From Bacillota bacterium (GTDB lineage: Bacteria; Bacillota; Clostridia; Peptostreptococcales; Anaerovoracaceae), in assembly GCA_017394515.1 (NCBI GenBank), contig JAFPXY010000025.1, forward strand, positions 1-42,116: DNA of 42,116 nucleotides. Direction: 5' to 3'. The translations under genes were made by a program, and so were the position numbers. The notes below the pieces were generated by a model. That model saw only the letters and a program-made list of their open reading frames with translations. It did no database searches and was not told the origin of the DNA. Positions within the stretch are counted from its first letter, which is position 1. Each line of letters starts with the position of its first letter. Of the stretch, positions 25,722 to 34,139 are shown piece after piece.

Positions 25722-26196
25722 CAAATACACAGTGCGCCGGATGAGCGATCCTGATGCAGAAGATATTCTGGAGTTTTGCAAAGAAAACACTCAGTACTAC
25801 GAGTACTGCCAAGCAGAACCTACTTTGGAACAGGTCATGAGCGACCTGCATCTGGCTCCGCCCGGGATAGGCCCGGAAGATAAATACTACGTGGGGTTTT
25901 ATCAGGATGACGATCTTGTGGCGGTAATGGATCTTGTCAACGGTTTCCCTGAAGACGGCATTGTGTTCATCGGCTTTTTCATGATGAGCAAGCGCCTTCA
26001 GGGGCAGGAGATTGGCTCATCGATCATCCGGGAAGTCTCAAAGTACCTGAAGAGTAAAGGCATTACATCTATAAGGCTTGCCATAGACAAAGGAAACCCT
26101 CAATCCACACATTTCTGGAAGAAGAACGGTTTCAGCGTCATCTATGAAGCAGACCGGGACGGGCATGTTTTGCTCGTGGCTGAAAAAGAATTGTAA
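25696..26196 (+). CDS. GNAT-family N-acetyltransferase
   Basis: 166 residues. The fold is seen in YYVGFYQDDDLVAVMDLVNG, IGFFMMSKRLQGQEIGSSII (acetyl-CoA loop) and NPQSTHFWKKNGFSVI. It starts inside the 3' end of the preceding GNAT gene, where GGAGGAG gives the ribosome binding site, so translation is probably coupled. Confidence 0.88.
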   Translation: MIDISKLGNKYTVRRMSDPDAEDILEFCKENTQYYEYCQAEPTLEQVMSDLHLAPPGIGPEDKYYVGFYQDDDLVAVMDLVNGFPEDGIVFIGFFMMSKRLQGQEIGSSIIREVSKYLKSKGITSIRLAIDKGNPQSTHFWKKNGFSVIYEADRDGHVLLVAEKEL

Positions 26197-26220
26197 CTAT
26201 TGACTTCAAGAGGTGAAGGT

Positions 26221-26628
26221 ATGAAGTGGAAGTGCCCTAAATGCGGCAGAGAATTCAGCAGACTAAATCAGGATCACTACTGCATAAAACCTCAGAACAT
26301 TGACGAGTACATTGCGGCGCAGGATGAAAATATACAGACAAGGTTAAAGGAGATTCGGTCAGTGTTACAGGCTGCGCTGCCTGAAGCAGAGGAACGTATT
26401 TCCTGGTCGATGCCTACCTACTGGAAAGGAAGGAACATCATCCACTTTGCTGCATCAAAGAAACACCTGGGCATATATCCCGGAGATGAAGCAGTAGCTG
26501 AATTTGATGAAGAACTCGCTGATTATGATATAAGCAAGGGGACTATAAGAATTCCCTATGATAAAGAGCTTCCAATCGAGTTGATCAAAAGGATCGCGGA
26601 ATGGTGTTATTTGAAACACGCGAAATGA
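26221..26628 (+). CDS. DUF1801-type protein with N-terminal zinc-ribbon-like motif
   Basis: 135 residues from ATG 26221. The first 20 residues carry CPKCGREFSRLNQDHYC, which may bind zinc. The rest matches the DUF1801/YdhG-like fold: LKEIRSVLQAALPEAEERISWSMPTYW and IHFAASKKHLGIYPG. Proteins of this kind may bind iron or small hydrophobic ligands; the role is unknown. A TTG 21 nt upstream is in frame but has no ribosome binding site. Confidence 0.8.
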   Translation: MKWKCPKCGREFSRLNQDHYCIKPQNIDEYIAAQDENIQTRLKEIRSVLQAALPEAEERISWSMPTYWKGRNIIHFAASKKHLGIYPGDEAVAEFDEELADYDISKGTIRIPYDKELPIELIKRIAEWCYLKHAK

Positions 26629-26685
26629 GCAAAGGATATTATAAGAAAATCGGTATTTGTCGAAAACATAAAGGAGAAAACACAA

Positions 26686-27558
26686 ATGGAACATAAAATA
26701 ATACCATGCGTTGAAGGCGACGATGAGTTTATTGCGGATAAGCTCAATGCGATCACCGATTCAAAGATAGATTTTGAAGATACTATCGAGGATGAATTGG
26801 TCGTATTCAAAGTAACTGACAGTGATGGAAACATCATTGCTGGGTGCAATCTTATTATTTACTGCTGGAAAGTTGCAGATCTGGACATCCTGTGGGTGGA
26901 AGAAAAGTACCGCAAACAGGGAATCGGCTCTGCCCTGATTCGCGAGGCGGAGCGTGCCGCGAGAAAAAGAGGCTGTCATTTTATGACGCTCGGCACCTTT
27001 GATTTTCAGGCAAGGCCGCTATATGAGAAACACGGGTTTGCGGTATGCGGTACGATTGAGGATTGCCCGACAAAGGGTCATACGCACTTTGATATGATAA
27101 AACGGCTTGACGATCCTTCCGATGAGAGTGTTGCCACCGCTTCCTGCACATTTGAGATTCAGTCAGGTGATGAGGACGATGCCGAGTACATTGACGATAA
27201 ACTCGTTGAATACAACTGGTCACAGGTGCCTGCTGTGCATGGCTTTGAATATATCGGAAGAAAGATTCAGGGCGATCACGACGAACCGATAGCCGCCGGC
27301 TTTGCGGGTGTGAACTTCTGGAACATCGCATTTATTGAAATGCTGTGGGTGGATGAACTACACCGCAATCAGGGAATAGGTTCCTGTCTCCTCTCGGATA
27401 TCGAGCAGGAAGCGAAGAAAAATGGCGCTTGTATTGTGATGATCGATGCCCGTGACTGGAATGTGGACTTCTTTAAGAAACTCGGCTATACGGTGTACTG
27501 CACACTCGAAGATCACCCGAACGGGTACAGCAAGTACAAATTGCAAAAACAGCTTTGA
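26686..27558 (+). CDS. Tandem double GNAT acetyltransferase
   Basis: 290 residues with two GNAT domains. The first (about 1-143) has DLDILWVEEKYRKQGIGSAL and ARPLYEKHGFAVCGTIED. The second (about 152-290) has FIEMLWVDELHRNQGIGSCL and NVDFFKKLGYTVYCTLEDHP. Both keep the acetyl-CoA loop (R/N-x-Q-G-I-G-S). The two halves are similar and look like an internal duplication. Codon use in the middle (many GCG, CGC) differs from neighbours, a hint of recent transfer. Confidence 0.88.
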   Translation: MEHKIIPCVEGDDEFIADKLNAITDSKIDFEDTIEDELVVFKVTDSDGNIIAGCNLIIYCWKVADLDILWVEEKYRKQGIGSALIREAERAARKRGCHFMTLGTFDFQARPLYEKHGFAVCGTIEDCPTKGHTHFDMIKRLDDPSDESVATASCTFEIQSGDEDDAEYIDDKLVEYNWSQVPAVHGFEYIGRKIQGDHDEPIAAGFAGVNFWNIAFIEMLWVDELHRNQGIGSCLLSDIEQEAKKNGACIVMIDARDWNVDFFKKLGYTVYCTLEDHPNGYSKYKLQKQL

Positions 27559-27634
27559 GCAGGCAGGCGCAGTGCGGCAAATTCCAGTTTATCTGAAAAG
27601 CTGTAAACCAAAAAAGCTAAAGGGTCACAGAGTA

Positions 27635-28246
27635 ATGAATTCAAATATCGAACAATTAAACAATATCATCAAAGAAAGACGCGACAACCGAAATGAGAGA
27701 ATAAAGGCGGACATAGAGCTGTATGGCCGCGAAGTGCTGGAGTCCGAGGAGATGAAACAAGCCTATGATCAGACTCATCATCTTTGGTCCACCGTGGCAG
27801 AGCACACCCTCAGGGTCACGGCATCCAGCGTTTTGATATGCTATGTTCTCCGCAAGCTTCACATCAATGTGAATATTCCTGCTGTTGTAATAGCCGCTCT
27901 TTGTCATGATCTGGGCATGCTTGACCGCAGCGAAAAGTTCTCTTCGGATAAGGAAGCAAGGCGCGATCATGCGGAGGAGTCGGTGAAGGTCGCGCGGGAG
28001 ATCTTGGATGATATGCCGGAAATGGCTGAAAAAATCATAGAGACTCATATGTGGCCCATGGGCAAGAGCGACGCACCTAATACGGTTGAAGGCGTGGTCG
28101 TTTCAGTCGCGGACAAATATACGGCGGTCAAAGACCTGGTAAAGGGCAGCGATTCCAACGACACAGGCGTCAATAACACGGTACGCAGGTATAAAGAGAA
28201 GGTGAAGGACGCTGTAAACAGTATTAGAAATGATACTGATAAATAG
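27635..28246 (+). CDS. HD-domain phosphohydrolase
   Basis: 203 residues from ATG 27635; a longer frame reaches into the preceding gene and is discarded. The HD motif is complete: H57 (VAEHTLRV), H91-D92 (LCHDLGML), H112, H138 (ETHMW) and D160 (VADKYTAVKD). Members hydrolyse phosphate esters such as nucleotides; the substrate here is unknown. The N terminus (about 1-45) is a charged helix. Confidence 0.85.
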   Translation: MNSNIEQLNNIIKERRDNRNERIKADIELYGREVLESEEMKQAYDQTHHLWSTVAEHTLRVTASSVLICYVLRKLHINVNIPAVVIAALCHDLGMLDRSEKFSSDKEARRDHAEESVKVAREILDDMPEMAEKIIETHMWPMGKSDAPNTVEGVVVSVADKYTAVKDLVKGSDSNDTGVNNTVRRYKEKVKDAVNSIRNDTDK

Positions 28247-28262
28247 CGCAATGTGTTGAGAC

Positions 28263-28391
28263 AAATTAGAGCTTGTGGAGAAGATTAAATGCAGAAAAGT
28301 ATTTGAGTCAATTGGATTCCACAGAATAGCAGAAGAATGGTATCAGTACAATATAGATCAGAATCAAAACAAAGAAATATATGGCTATTGA
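28263..28391 (+). pseudogene. C-terminal fragment of a GNAT-like acetyltransferase
   Basis: An open stretch without a start codon context encodes RKVFESIGFHRIAEEWYQY and ends in TGA. VFESIGF is the usual C-terminal GNAT helix-strand junction. Upstream of it lies the end of the HD gene, so the catalytic part has been lost. Confidence 0.5.
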
Positions 28392-28421
28392 GATGAAATA
28401 AGAGAATTAAGGGTTATCGCC

Positions 28422-29048
28422 ATGCGTGAAATAGTAAGTGACGATTTTTATGAATTTACAAAACAATATGATATGGACAGAGAGCATCATTTAGTTGGAG
28501 AGGTCGACTATCATCTTTTAAGTGATGATGAACCTTATGATGGCCTGAGATCGCACAGAGAAGCCTTGAAAGTTGTTTTTGACGAGCTGGAGAAAAGAGA
28601 TCTGGAGGATCAGAGAAAAGCCAGAGAAATGTTTGGAGACAGAATTGCAGATCAGATTCACCCATGGATATATGATATCGATAAGGCTCAGTCAAAACAC
28701 CTAGATCCACAGGAGTTCTTCTACTGCCCGAATATCGTTAAGACCGATTATTACGGTAACGTATGGTACGATGCTGAATGGAAACATGAGAACTGCGGTA
28801 CTACGGTTCCTTACTGGTATGCGGTGCTGGAACCGGTGTACGGCAGAAGGAATAAGCCTGAAGACTTCAAAAAAGTAAACGAAGTTCTGTTCCCAAAGGG
28901 TACAGATGCGCTTGATATCTATGAATGGACGACAGACTGGTCGGACTACTTTGATGCCGGACACGAATGGTACGGCGCTTGCTGCTGGAGCATCTATGAC
29001 AAGGCAATGAAAAGATATGTCGTCATGCTAGTATCAGCAACAGACTGA
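28422..29048 (+). CDS. Hypothetical protein, 208 residues
   Basis: No family recognised. It is acidic and rich in Tyr and Trp, with HPWIYDID, CPNIVKTDYYGNVWYDAEW and HENCGTTVPYWYAVLEP. There is no signal peptide or membrane helix. The gap to the next gene is 14 nt. Confidence 0.75.
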   Translation: MREIVSDDFYEFTKQYDMDREHHLVGEVDYHLLSDDEPYDGLRSHREALKVVFDELEKRDLEDQRKAREMFGDRIADQIHPWIYDIDKAQSKHLDPQEFFYCPNIVKTDYYGNVWYDAEWKHENCGTTVPYWYAVLEPVYGRRNKPEDFKKVNEVLFPKGTDALDIYEWTTDWSDYFDAGHEWYGACCWSIYDKAMKRYVVMLVSATD

Positions 29049-29062
29049 TTGGAGGTGTACTG

Positions 29063-30058
29063 ATGACCAGAAATGAGTTGCATGAATTTGTAGCATCGAG
29101 CACAGGCAATGAAAAAAACATATGCCAGATCTACGCAATTAAAAACGGAGAGACTGCTTTTGATGACTGCTGGCATGGATATACTACTGATAACACGGTA
29201 AACGTTATGTCTGTGACCAAGGGAGTTATGGCCATCCTTACCGGTATAGCCGCGGATAAGGGCTTCATCAAAAGCACGGATCAGAGGGTGCTGGAATTCT
29301 TTCCAGACTATCAGGTCAAGCGTGGTGAGAAGACCATTTACGATGTTAAACTGGAACATCTTTTGACCATGACTGCGCCCTACAAGTATCGTTCTGAGCC
29401 TTGGACAAAGGTATGCACATCGGAGGATTGGACGAAGGCAGCCCTTGACCTTCTCGGAGGCAGGGCAGGCATCACAGGAGAATTCAAATACGCGACTCTT
29501 GGCATCCAGATCCTTGCAGGAATAATAGAGAAAGCTGCGGGCGTGAGCTGCCTGGACTTCGCTAATGAAAATCTCTTCAAGCCTCTAGGCATTCCTGAGC
29601 ATGTTCCTCACGGCGACAGCTCCAAGGAGGATCAGTTTGATTATCTCATGAATAAAGCTCCTCGTAAGAACGAGTGGTATTCTGAACCGGGAGGCACAGT
29701 GACCGCAGGCTGGGGTCTGGCGCTTTCAGCCAGAGATATGGCCAGGATTGGCTGGATGCTCTTGAACGATGGCGTTTATGATGGCAAAAATATCCTTTCC
29801 AAGGATTGGATCGCTCGAATGACCTCGCCTATCATCAGATTGGGAGAAGACTTCGGCAAAATGTACTACGGATATTTGTGGTATAGACCGAATAAACTCA
29901 AGCCAGTCTTTGCAGCCATAGGCGATGGCGGAAATGTGATCTATGCCAATACAGAAAAGAACATCTCCGTTGGCGTTTCAGGCACTTTCAAGCCTAGAAT
30001 TTTTGACCGTATAAAATTTATAGAAAAATATATATTACCATTAGTAGACGAAAAATGA
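29063..30058 (+). CDS. Serine hydrolase, beta-lactamase (class C/EstB) family
   Basis: 331 residues. The active-site motif SxxK is S50-V-T-K53 (VMSVTKGVMA). The Tyr motif is KYATLG and a C-terminal GDGGNVIY stands where HTG/KTG is expected. No signal peptide is present, so this is more likely a cytoplasmic esterase than a resistance beta-lactamase. GGAGGTG precedes the ATG. Its stop overlaps the start of the next gene (ATGA). Confidence 0.88.
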   Translation: MTRNELHEFVASSTGNEKNICQIYAIKNGETAFDDCWHGYTTDNTVNVMSVTKGVMAILTGIAADKGFIKSTDQRVLEFFPDYQVKRGEKTIYDVKLEHLLTMTAPYKYRSEPWTKVCTSEDWTKAALDLLGGRAGITGEFKYATLGIQILAGIIEKAAGVSCLDFANENLFKPLGIPEHVPHGDSSKEDQFDYLMNKAPRKNEWYSEPGGTVTAGWGLALSARDMARIGWMLLNDGVYDGKNILSKDWIARMTSPIIRLGEDFGKMYYGYLWYRPNKLKPVFAAIGDGGNVIYANTEKNISVGVSGTFKPRIFDRIKFIEKYILPLVDEK

Positions 30059-30432
30059 AAAAACAGGAATTTATAGAAAAATTAAACAATTTCAGCTTTC
30101 CCAAGACTGAGTTCGTGATCCTTTCCGGAGGCTCACTGCTCCTCAGGGGTTTGAGAGAAGAGACTGCGGACTTTGATCTGTCTGCTTCAGAGGCTCTGGT
30201 CCAGAGCCTGAATCTGAAAAACTGTCCGAAGGATGAGGCAGGTTGCTATGTGCCCTTTGAAGATGTACAGATGAAGCCGGATATGGAGGGCAGGGCATTT
30301 GATGTAATTGAAGGCTTCCAATGCCAGACTTTGGAAGATATCCTGGCTCTCAAACGCAGGCTCATGAGACCGAAGGACATAAAAGACATAGAAGCGATCG
30401 AGAATTTTTTGAACAAAAAGGGAAATGAATAG
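30055..30432 (+). CDS. Nucleotidyltransferase-like protein
   Basis: 125 residues. FVILSGGSLLLRGLREETADFDLS has the GGS...DxD pattern of the Pol-beta type nucleotidyltransferase fold, and LEDILALKRRLMRPKDIKDIEAI resembles the C-terminal helices of related proteins. No second catalytic Asp is certain. It overlaps the serine hydrolase by 4 nt and the next GNAT gene by 8 nt. Confidence 0.72.
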   Translation: MKKQEFIEKLNNFSFPKTEFVILSGGSLLLRGLREETADFDLSASEALVQSLNLKNCPKDEAGCYVPFEDVQMKPDMEGRAFDVIEGFQCQTLEDILALKRRLMRPKDIKDIEAIENFLNKKGNE

Positions 30433-30946
30433 ACTTGAGTTGCATGTGCCGACAATTGAAGAACTGGATTACCGGCAAAGGATAATGTCTGATTCTAAGA
30501 CCATGTCCTACAACAAGGGCTATGATCTGGATTTCGACGGATATCATAAGGATACGGGCTGCATTGACTTTCCTGAAAGCGAGTGGCTTGATTGGTATGA
30601 GTATTTTGTCGGCTGCGAGCCGGAGCGCTTCTACGCCTATATCAAGCGCAAGGAGGACGGAGCCTTTATGGGGGAAGTGAATGTCCATAAGAGTAGCGAT
30701 GAGGATTATGACATAGGCATTCTCATCGAAGCAAAATACAGAGGCCAAGGCTATTCAAAGGAAGCTTTGAACCTTCTTCTCAAGCATGCCTTTGAGGAGA
30801 TGAAGGTGAAGAACGTTCATAACGTGTTCGAAGACGTGCGCGACATGGCCATGAAAATCCATCTGGACTGCGGCTTCAGAGTAGTCGGGCGAGAAAACGG
30901 CATCATACATTTAATGATAACTGCGGATGAATATGGGGAAATATAA
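30425..30946 (+). CDS. GNAT-family N-acetyltransferase (RimJ/RimL-like)
   Basis: 173 residues with GAFMGEVNVHKS, YDIGILIEAKYRGQGYSKEAL (acetyl-CoA loop) and VRDMAMKIHLDCGFRVVGRENG. The N-terminal LHVPTIEELDYRQRIMSDSKTM is typical of the subgroup that hits streptothricin-like or small substrates, but the substrate is unknown. Confidence 0.86.
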   Translation: MNRLELHVPTIEELDYRQRIMSDSKTMSYNKGYDLDFDGYHKDTGCIDFPESEWLDWYEYFVGCEPERFYAYIKRKEDGAFMGEVNVHKSSDEDYDIGILIEAKYRGQGYSKEALNLLLKHAFEEMKVKNVHNVFEDVRDMAMKIHLDCGFRVVGRENGIIHLMITADEYGEI

Positions 30947-30974
30947 TGATAAGGCTGACAGAAGGAGGAGCAAA

Positions 30975-31289
30975 ATGATTTTTGGATGTATCGTTGAAGG
31001 GTTGGTAGGCTTGCTTTGTATAGTACTGGGAATTCTGCTCTGGAAAAAACAGATGCTATCCATTCTGCACGACTACCATTACAAAAATGTAAGACAAAGA
31101 GACATACCGGCTTACACCAGACAGATCGGCATCGGCCTGATACTGATAGGTGCTGGGATATTGATCACAGGAGTCCTTAATCTTTTCTATTCGCCATATT
31201 GGTGGGTACCTCTGGTAGTAGGAATAGGTTCAGGCTTTATAGTTTTATATATAGCGCAAAAGAAATATAACGGCTCAGTGCTTGGTTGA
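30975..31289 (+). CDS. Small membrane protein, DUF3784-like
   Basis: 104 residues. The start is ATG 30975, set by AAGGAGG at 30962-30968; longer in-frame starts lack a ribosome binding site. Three hydrophobic helices are seen, with LLCIVLGILLWKKQMLS and a polar loop (YHYKNVRQRDIPAYTRQIGIG) between helix 1 and 2, as in DUF3784 proteins. The function is unknown. Confidence 0.72.
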   Translation: MIFGCIVEGLVGLLCIVLGILLWKKQMLSILHDYHYKNVRQRDIPAYTRQIGIGLILIGAGILITGVLNLFYSPYWWVPLVVGIGSGFIVLYIAQKKYNGSVLG

Positions 31290-31309
31290 AAGCAGAAAGA
31301 GGAAGAACT

Positions 31310-32143
31310 ATGAAGGGAAACGAATACAACGATCTTTGGGTTATTTTGAATAATCTGCCGGAGGAAGCCATGAAGGCTATTCCGGATAAGTATATGGATT
31401 TTGTCAAAAGCGCAATGATCAAGGATGCGAAATCAAATATCGATACTGAAAAGCCTCTGGAAGAACAGACATTATCAAGCGAAGTCCGCGGCCACTTGGC
31501 ATGCCTGAATCTGACATATTGGGCAAAGGATCCAGATGACCGATACGAATTCGCTGAGGTCATGCATAAAAATGAATTGGCATTTCAGGGGAAAACGGAA
31601 CCTTACTTGAAGGGAGAGGATTATCAGAATCTCTTGGAAGTCTTTGACGAATGGGAGGAGATGTTCGGACCGATTCCTTTCTGGGCTGAAAGCCGCGGCT
31701 GGCAGCCCTGGAGATGTTACGAGATCGTACCGGAGGAAGAAGCTGAAATAGTAGCAGGCAAGACCGGGTTGAAAAGGGTTGAAGTACCCAAGCTGCAGAG
31801 AGACCAGATCCTTGAGGAAGCTAAGGAATGGGTGCTTGTGGCGGACACAAAAGAAGAGGAGACCCTGCTCTGGCATGACGACGATTACTCTGTTTGGACA
31901 AGTACGGAAGAAATAAAAGATTTCTATAAACAACACGTTGTAATAAGGGATGGACACTTCTTCGGAGCTCTGATAGAGATCGAAGATGTCTCGAGCTATG
32001 GCATGTCCGTTAACAGAAGCAGTGAATGGGGAGTGCTTTTCACAGACGGAAGCACAGATGGTGAGATCAAGAAATACTTCAGCCACTGCAGCACTGAGGT
32101 GGACAGATCTGAGGAAACAACTTATTCATTGAAGAGAAAATAA
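31310..32143 (+). CDS. Hypothetical protein, 277 residues
   Basis: No family recognised. It is acidic and soluble. The start at 31310 follows AGAGGAAG; an in-frame ATG 24 nt upstream overlaps the previous gene. Notable segments are FGPIPFWAESRGWQPW and HFFGALIEIEDVSSYG. Confidence 0.72.
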   Translation: MKGNEYNDLWVILNNLPEEAMKAIPDKYMDFVKSAMIKDAKSNIDTEKPLEEQTLSSEVRGHLACLNLTYWAKDPDDRYEFAEVMHKNELAFQGKTEPYLKGEDYQNLLEVFDEWEEMFGPIPFWAESRGWQPWRCYEIVPEEEAEIVAGKTGLKRVEVPKLQRDQILEEAKEWVLVADTKEEETLLWHDDDYSVWTSTEEIKDFYKQHVVIRDGHFFGALIEIEDVSSYGMSVNRSSEWGVLFTDGSTDGEIKKYFSHCSTEVDRSEETTYSLKRK

Positions 32144-32191
32144 ACAGCGAACTGGATTTTTTGAACTGAGAGGATAGCTAAGGTAACGACT

Positions 32192-33424
32192 ATGGATCAA
32201 AAGAAAAAAATGTCCAAGGCAATGGTATTCATTATCCTTTTCGGGATAGTAAGCCTGTTTTCGGATATGACTCATGAGGGTGCATCGAGCATCAGGGGAG
32301 CGTACTTTACGCTTCTGGGAGCTTCTGCGGGAACCATTGGATTTGTTTCAGGCCTGGGAGAACTGGTTGGTTATTCCATGCGTTATGTTTTTGGAAAACT
32401 GACGGATAAGACAAAAAAATACTGGCCAATGGTAATTTTCGGATATGTTGTCGACGTGCTGGCGGTTCCGGCCCTTGCCCTGGTAGGAGAACACGGATGG
32501 ATAGCCGCATGTGCACTCCTCATCATTCAGCGCATGGGTAAGGCCATCAAAAAACCCGCAAAAGACACGGTAATGTCCTTTGCGGCTACTCAGGAAGGCG
32601 TTGGAAAGAGCTTCGGCATCCAGGAAGTGCTGGATCAGATCGGCGCATTCCTTGGTCCGGTACTTCTCTATGTGGTCATGCTGCTTAAAACAGAAGGAAC
32701 GACCTTCCAGATCTACTCATTCTGTTTCGCAGTTTTGGCGATCCCGGGGGCTATCACGCTGATCCTCCTTCTGGTGACAAGGTATAAATTCCCTAATCCG
32801 GAGAAGTTCGAACCGGAGCCAAAGGTATATATTCCCTTTAAGATGAAAAAGGAGTTCATCCTGTACATCACGGGTATCAGCCTCTTTGCTTTTGGATTTA
32901 TCGATTACTCGCTGATCATAATGCACGTTTCAAAGGCCTATACCGGACTCGCAGGGGTCCTTACAGAGACATCATCTCTGCTGAACACCGGAACCATTCC
33001 GCTTTTGTATGCCGGAGCCATGCTGATCGATGCGGTGTCCGCACTGGTATTTGGCTTCCTCTTCGATAAGAAGGGAACGGCTGCTCTCGTGATATCAACG
33101 ATCATATCGGCACCTTTCGCAGTGTTCGTTTTCGGCTTTAAGACGGAGGCTGCTCTGCTCTTTGGAATCGCCCTTTGGGGCATTGGAATGGGCGCTCAGG
33201 AATCTATTTTGAAGGCGGCTGTTTCGACCATGGTTCCTAAAACCAGTCGTGCCACCGGGTATGGAATATTTGAATGCTCCTTCGGAATCTTCTGGTTCCT
33301 GGGAAGTTGGTTGCTGGGGGTGCTTTATGATCTAAGCATACCTGTTATGATCGTCGTATCCGTTGCGGCACAGCTTTTAGCCATTCCTTTCTATATTGCA
33401 GCAAGACGCGAGATGATAAAATGA
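32192..33424 (+). CDS. MFS transporter
   Basis: 410 residues with about twelve membrane helices. FGIVSLFSDMTHEGASSIRG near the start and GKLTDKTKKYWPM at the loop between helices 2 and 3 match a known clostridial and cyanobacterial MFS subgroup. FDKKGTAAL marks the loop between helices 8 and 9. It is likely an efflux or solute carrier; the substrate is unknown. Confidence 0.92.
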   Translation: MDQKKKMSKAMVFIILFGIVSLFSDMTHEGASSIRGAYFTLLGASAGTIGFVSGLGELVGYSMRYVFGKLTDKTKKYWPMVIFGYVVDVLAVPALALVGEHGWIAACALLIIQRMGKAIKKPAKDTVMSFAATQEGVGKSFGIQEVLDQIGAFLGPVLLYVVMLLKTEGTTFQIYSFCFAVLAIPGAITLILLLVTRYKFPNPEKFEPEPKVYIPFKMKKEFILYITGISLFAFGFIDYSLIIMHVSKAYTGLAGVLTETSSLLNTGTIPLLYAGAMLIDAVSALVFGFLFDKKGTAALVISTIISAPFAVFVFGFKTEAALLFGIALWGIGMGAQESILKAAVSTMVPKTSRATGYGIFECSFGIFWFLGSWLLGVLYDLSIPVMIVVSVAAQLLAIPFYIAARREMIK

Positions 33425-33455
33425 TGCATGCACAATTCTATATAAGGCGGATCAA

Positions 33456-34127
33456 ATGAAAAAAGGATTATTAAAAGATGCACTAATTAAAATTGCATTT
33501 GGCATCGTGGCTATGGGACTTCTGTTGTTCCTTCCGGCAGGTACCATCCACTGGTTGGACGGATGGCTTCTGATGATCATACTTTTCGTGCCTATGTTTT
33601 TTGCGGGGCTTGTCATGTATGCCAAGGCGCCGGACCTCTTAAGGAGCAGGCTGAGAGCCAAGGAGACTCAGTCTGAGCAAAAAGATGTCATCAAATACAG
33701 CGGACTTATGTTCCTCGCAGCTTTCATAATCGCGGGACTGAACTATCGCTTTCAGTGGATCATGATGCCGAGAGCCATAGTCTGGATCGGCGTCGTAGTC
33801 TTCCTTCTGGCGTACTGTCTCTTCGGAGAAGTGCTCAGGGAAAACCAGTACCTTTCAAGGGTCATCGAAGTTCAGGAGGACCAGACGGTTGTTGACACCG
33901 GGCTCTACGGCGTCGTGAGACATCCCATGTACACCGCGACGGTGTTGCTTTTCTTAAGCATGCCCCTGGTGCTGAATTCACTGATATCCTTTATCATAAT
34001 GCTGGCGTACATTCCCATCATCGTGAAGAGGATAAAGAACGAGGAAGAGGTCCTGGAGCAGGAACTCAAGGGGTATAAAGAATATAAACAAAAGGTAAAA
34101 TACAGACTGATACCATTTATTTGGTAA
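33456..34127 (+). CDS. Isoprenylcysteine carboxyl methyltransferase-like membrane protein
   Basis: 223 residues with about five or six membrane helices and the conserved C-terminal signature of the ICMT/PEMT group: GLYGVVRHPMYTATVLLFL, RIKNEEEVLEQELKGYKEY and KVKYRLIPFIW. Bacterial members are SAM-dependent and mostly of unknown substrate. It ends 12 nt before the double methyltransferase gene. Confidence 0.9.
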   Translation: MKKGLLKDALIKIAFGIVAMGLLLFLPAGTIHWLDGWLLMIILFVPMFFAGLVMYAKAPDLLRSRLRAKETQSEQKDVIKYSGLMFLAAFIIAGLNYRFQWIMMPRAIVWIGVVVFLLAYCLFGEVLRENQYLSRVIEVQEDQTVVDTGLYGVVRHPMYTATVLLFLSMPLVLNSLISFIIMLAYIPIIVKRIKNEEEVLEQELKGYKEYKQKVKYRLIPFIW

Positions 34128-34139
34128 AAGGAGAGAGAT

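Noticed and set aside
29063-30058. Antibiotic-resistance beta-lactamase
   Set aside because: The SxxK motif is present, but there is no signal peptide and the KTG-type motif is not conserved; an esterase-like role is more likely.
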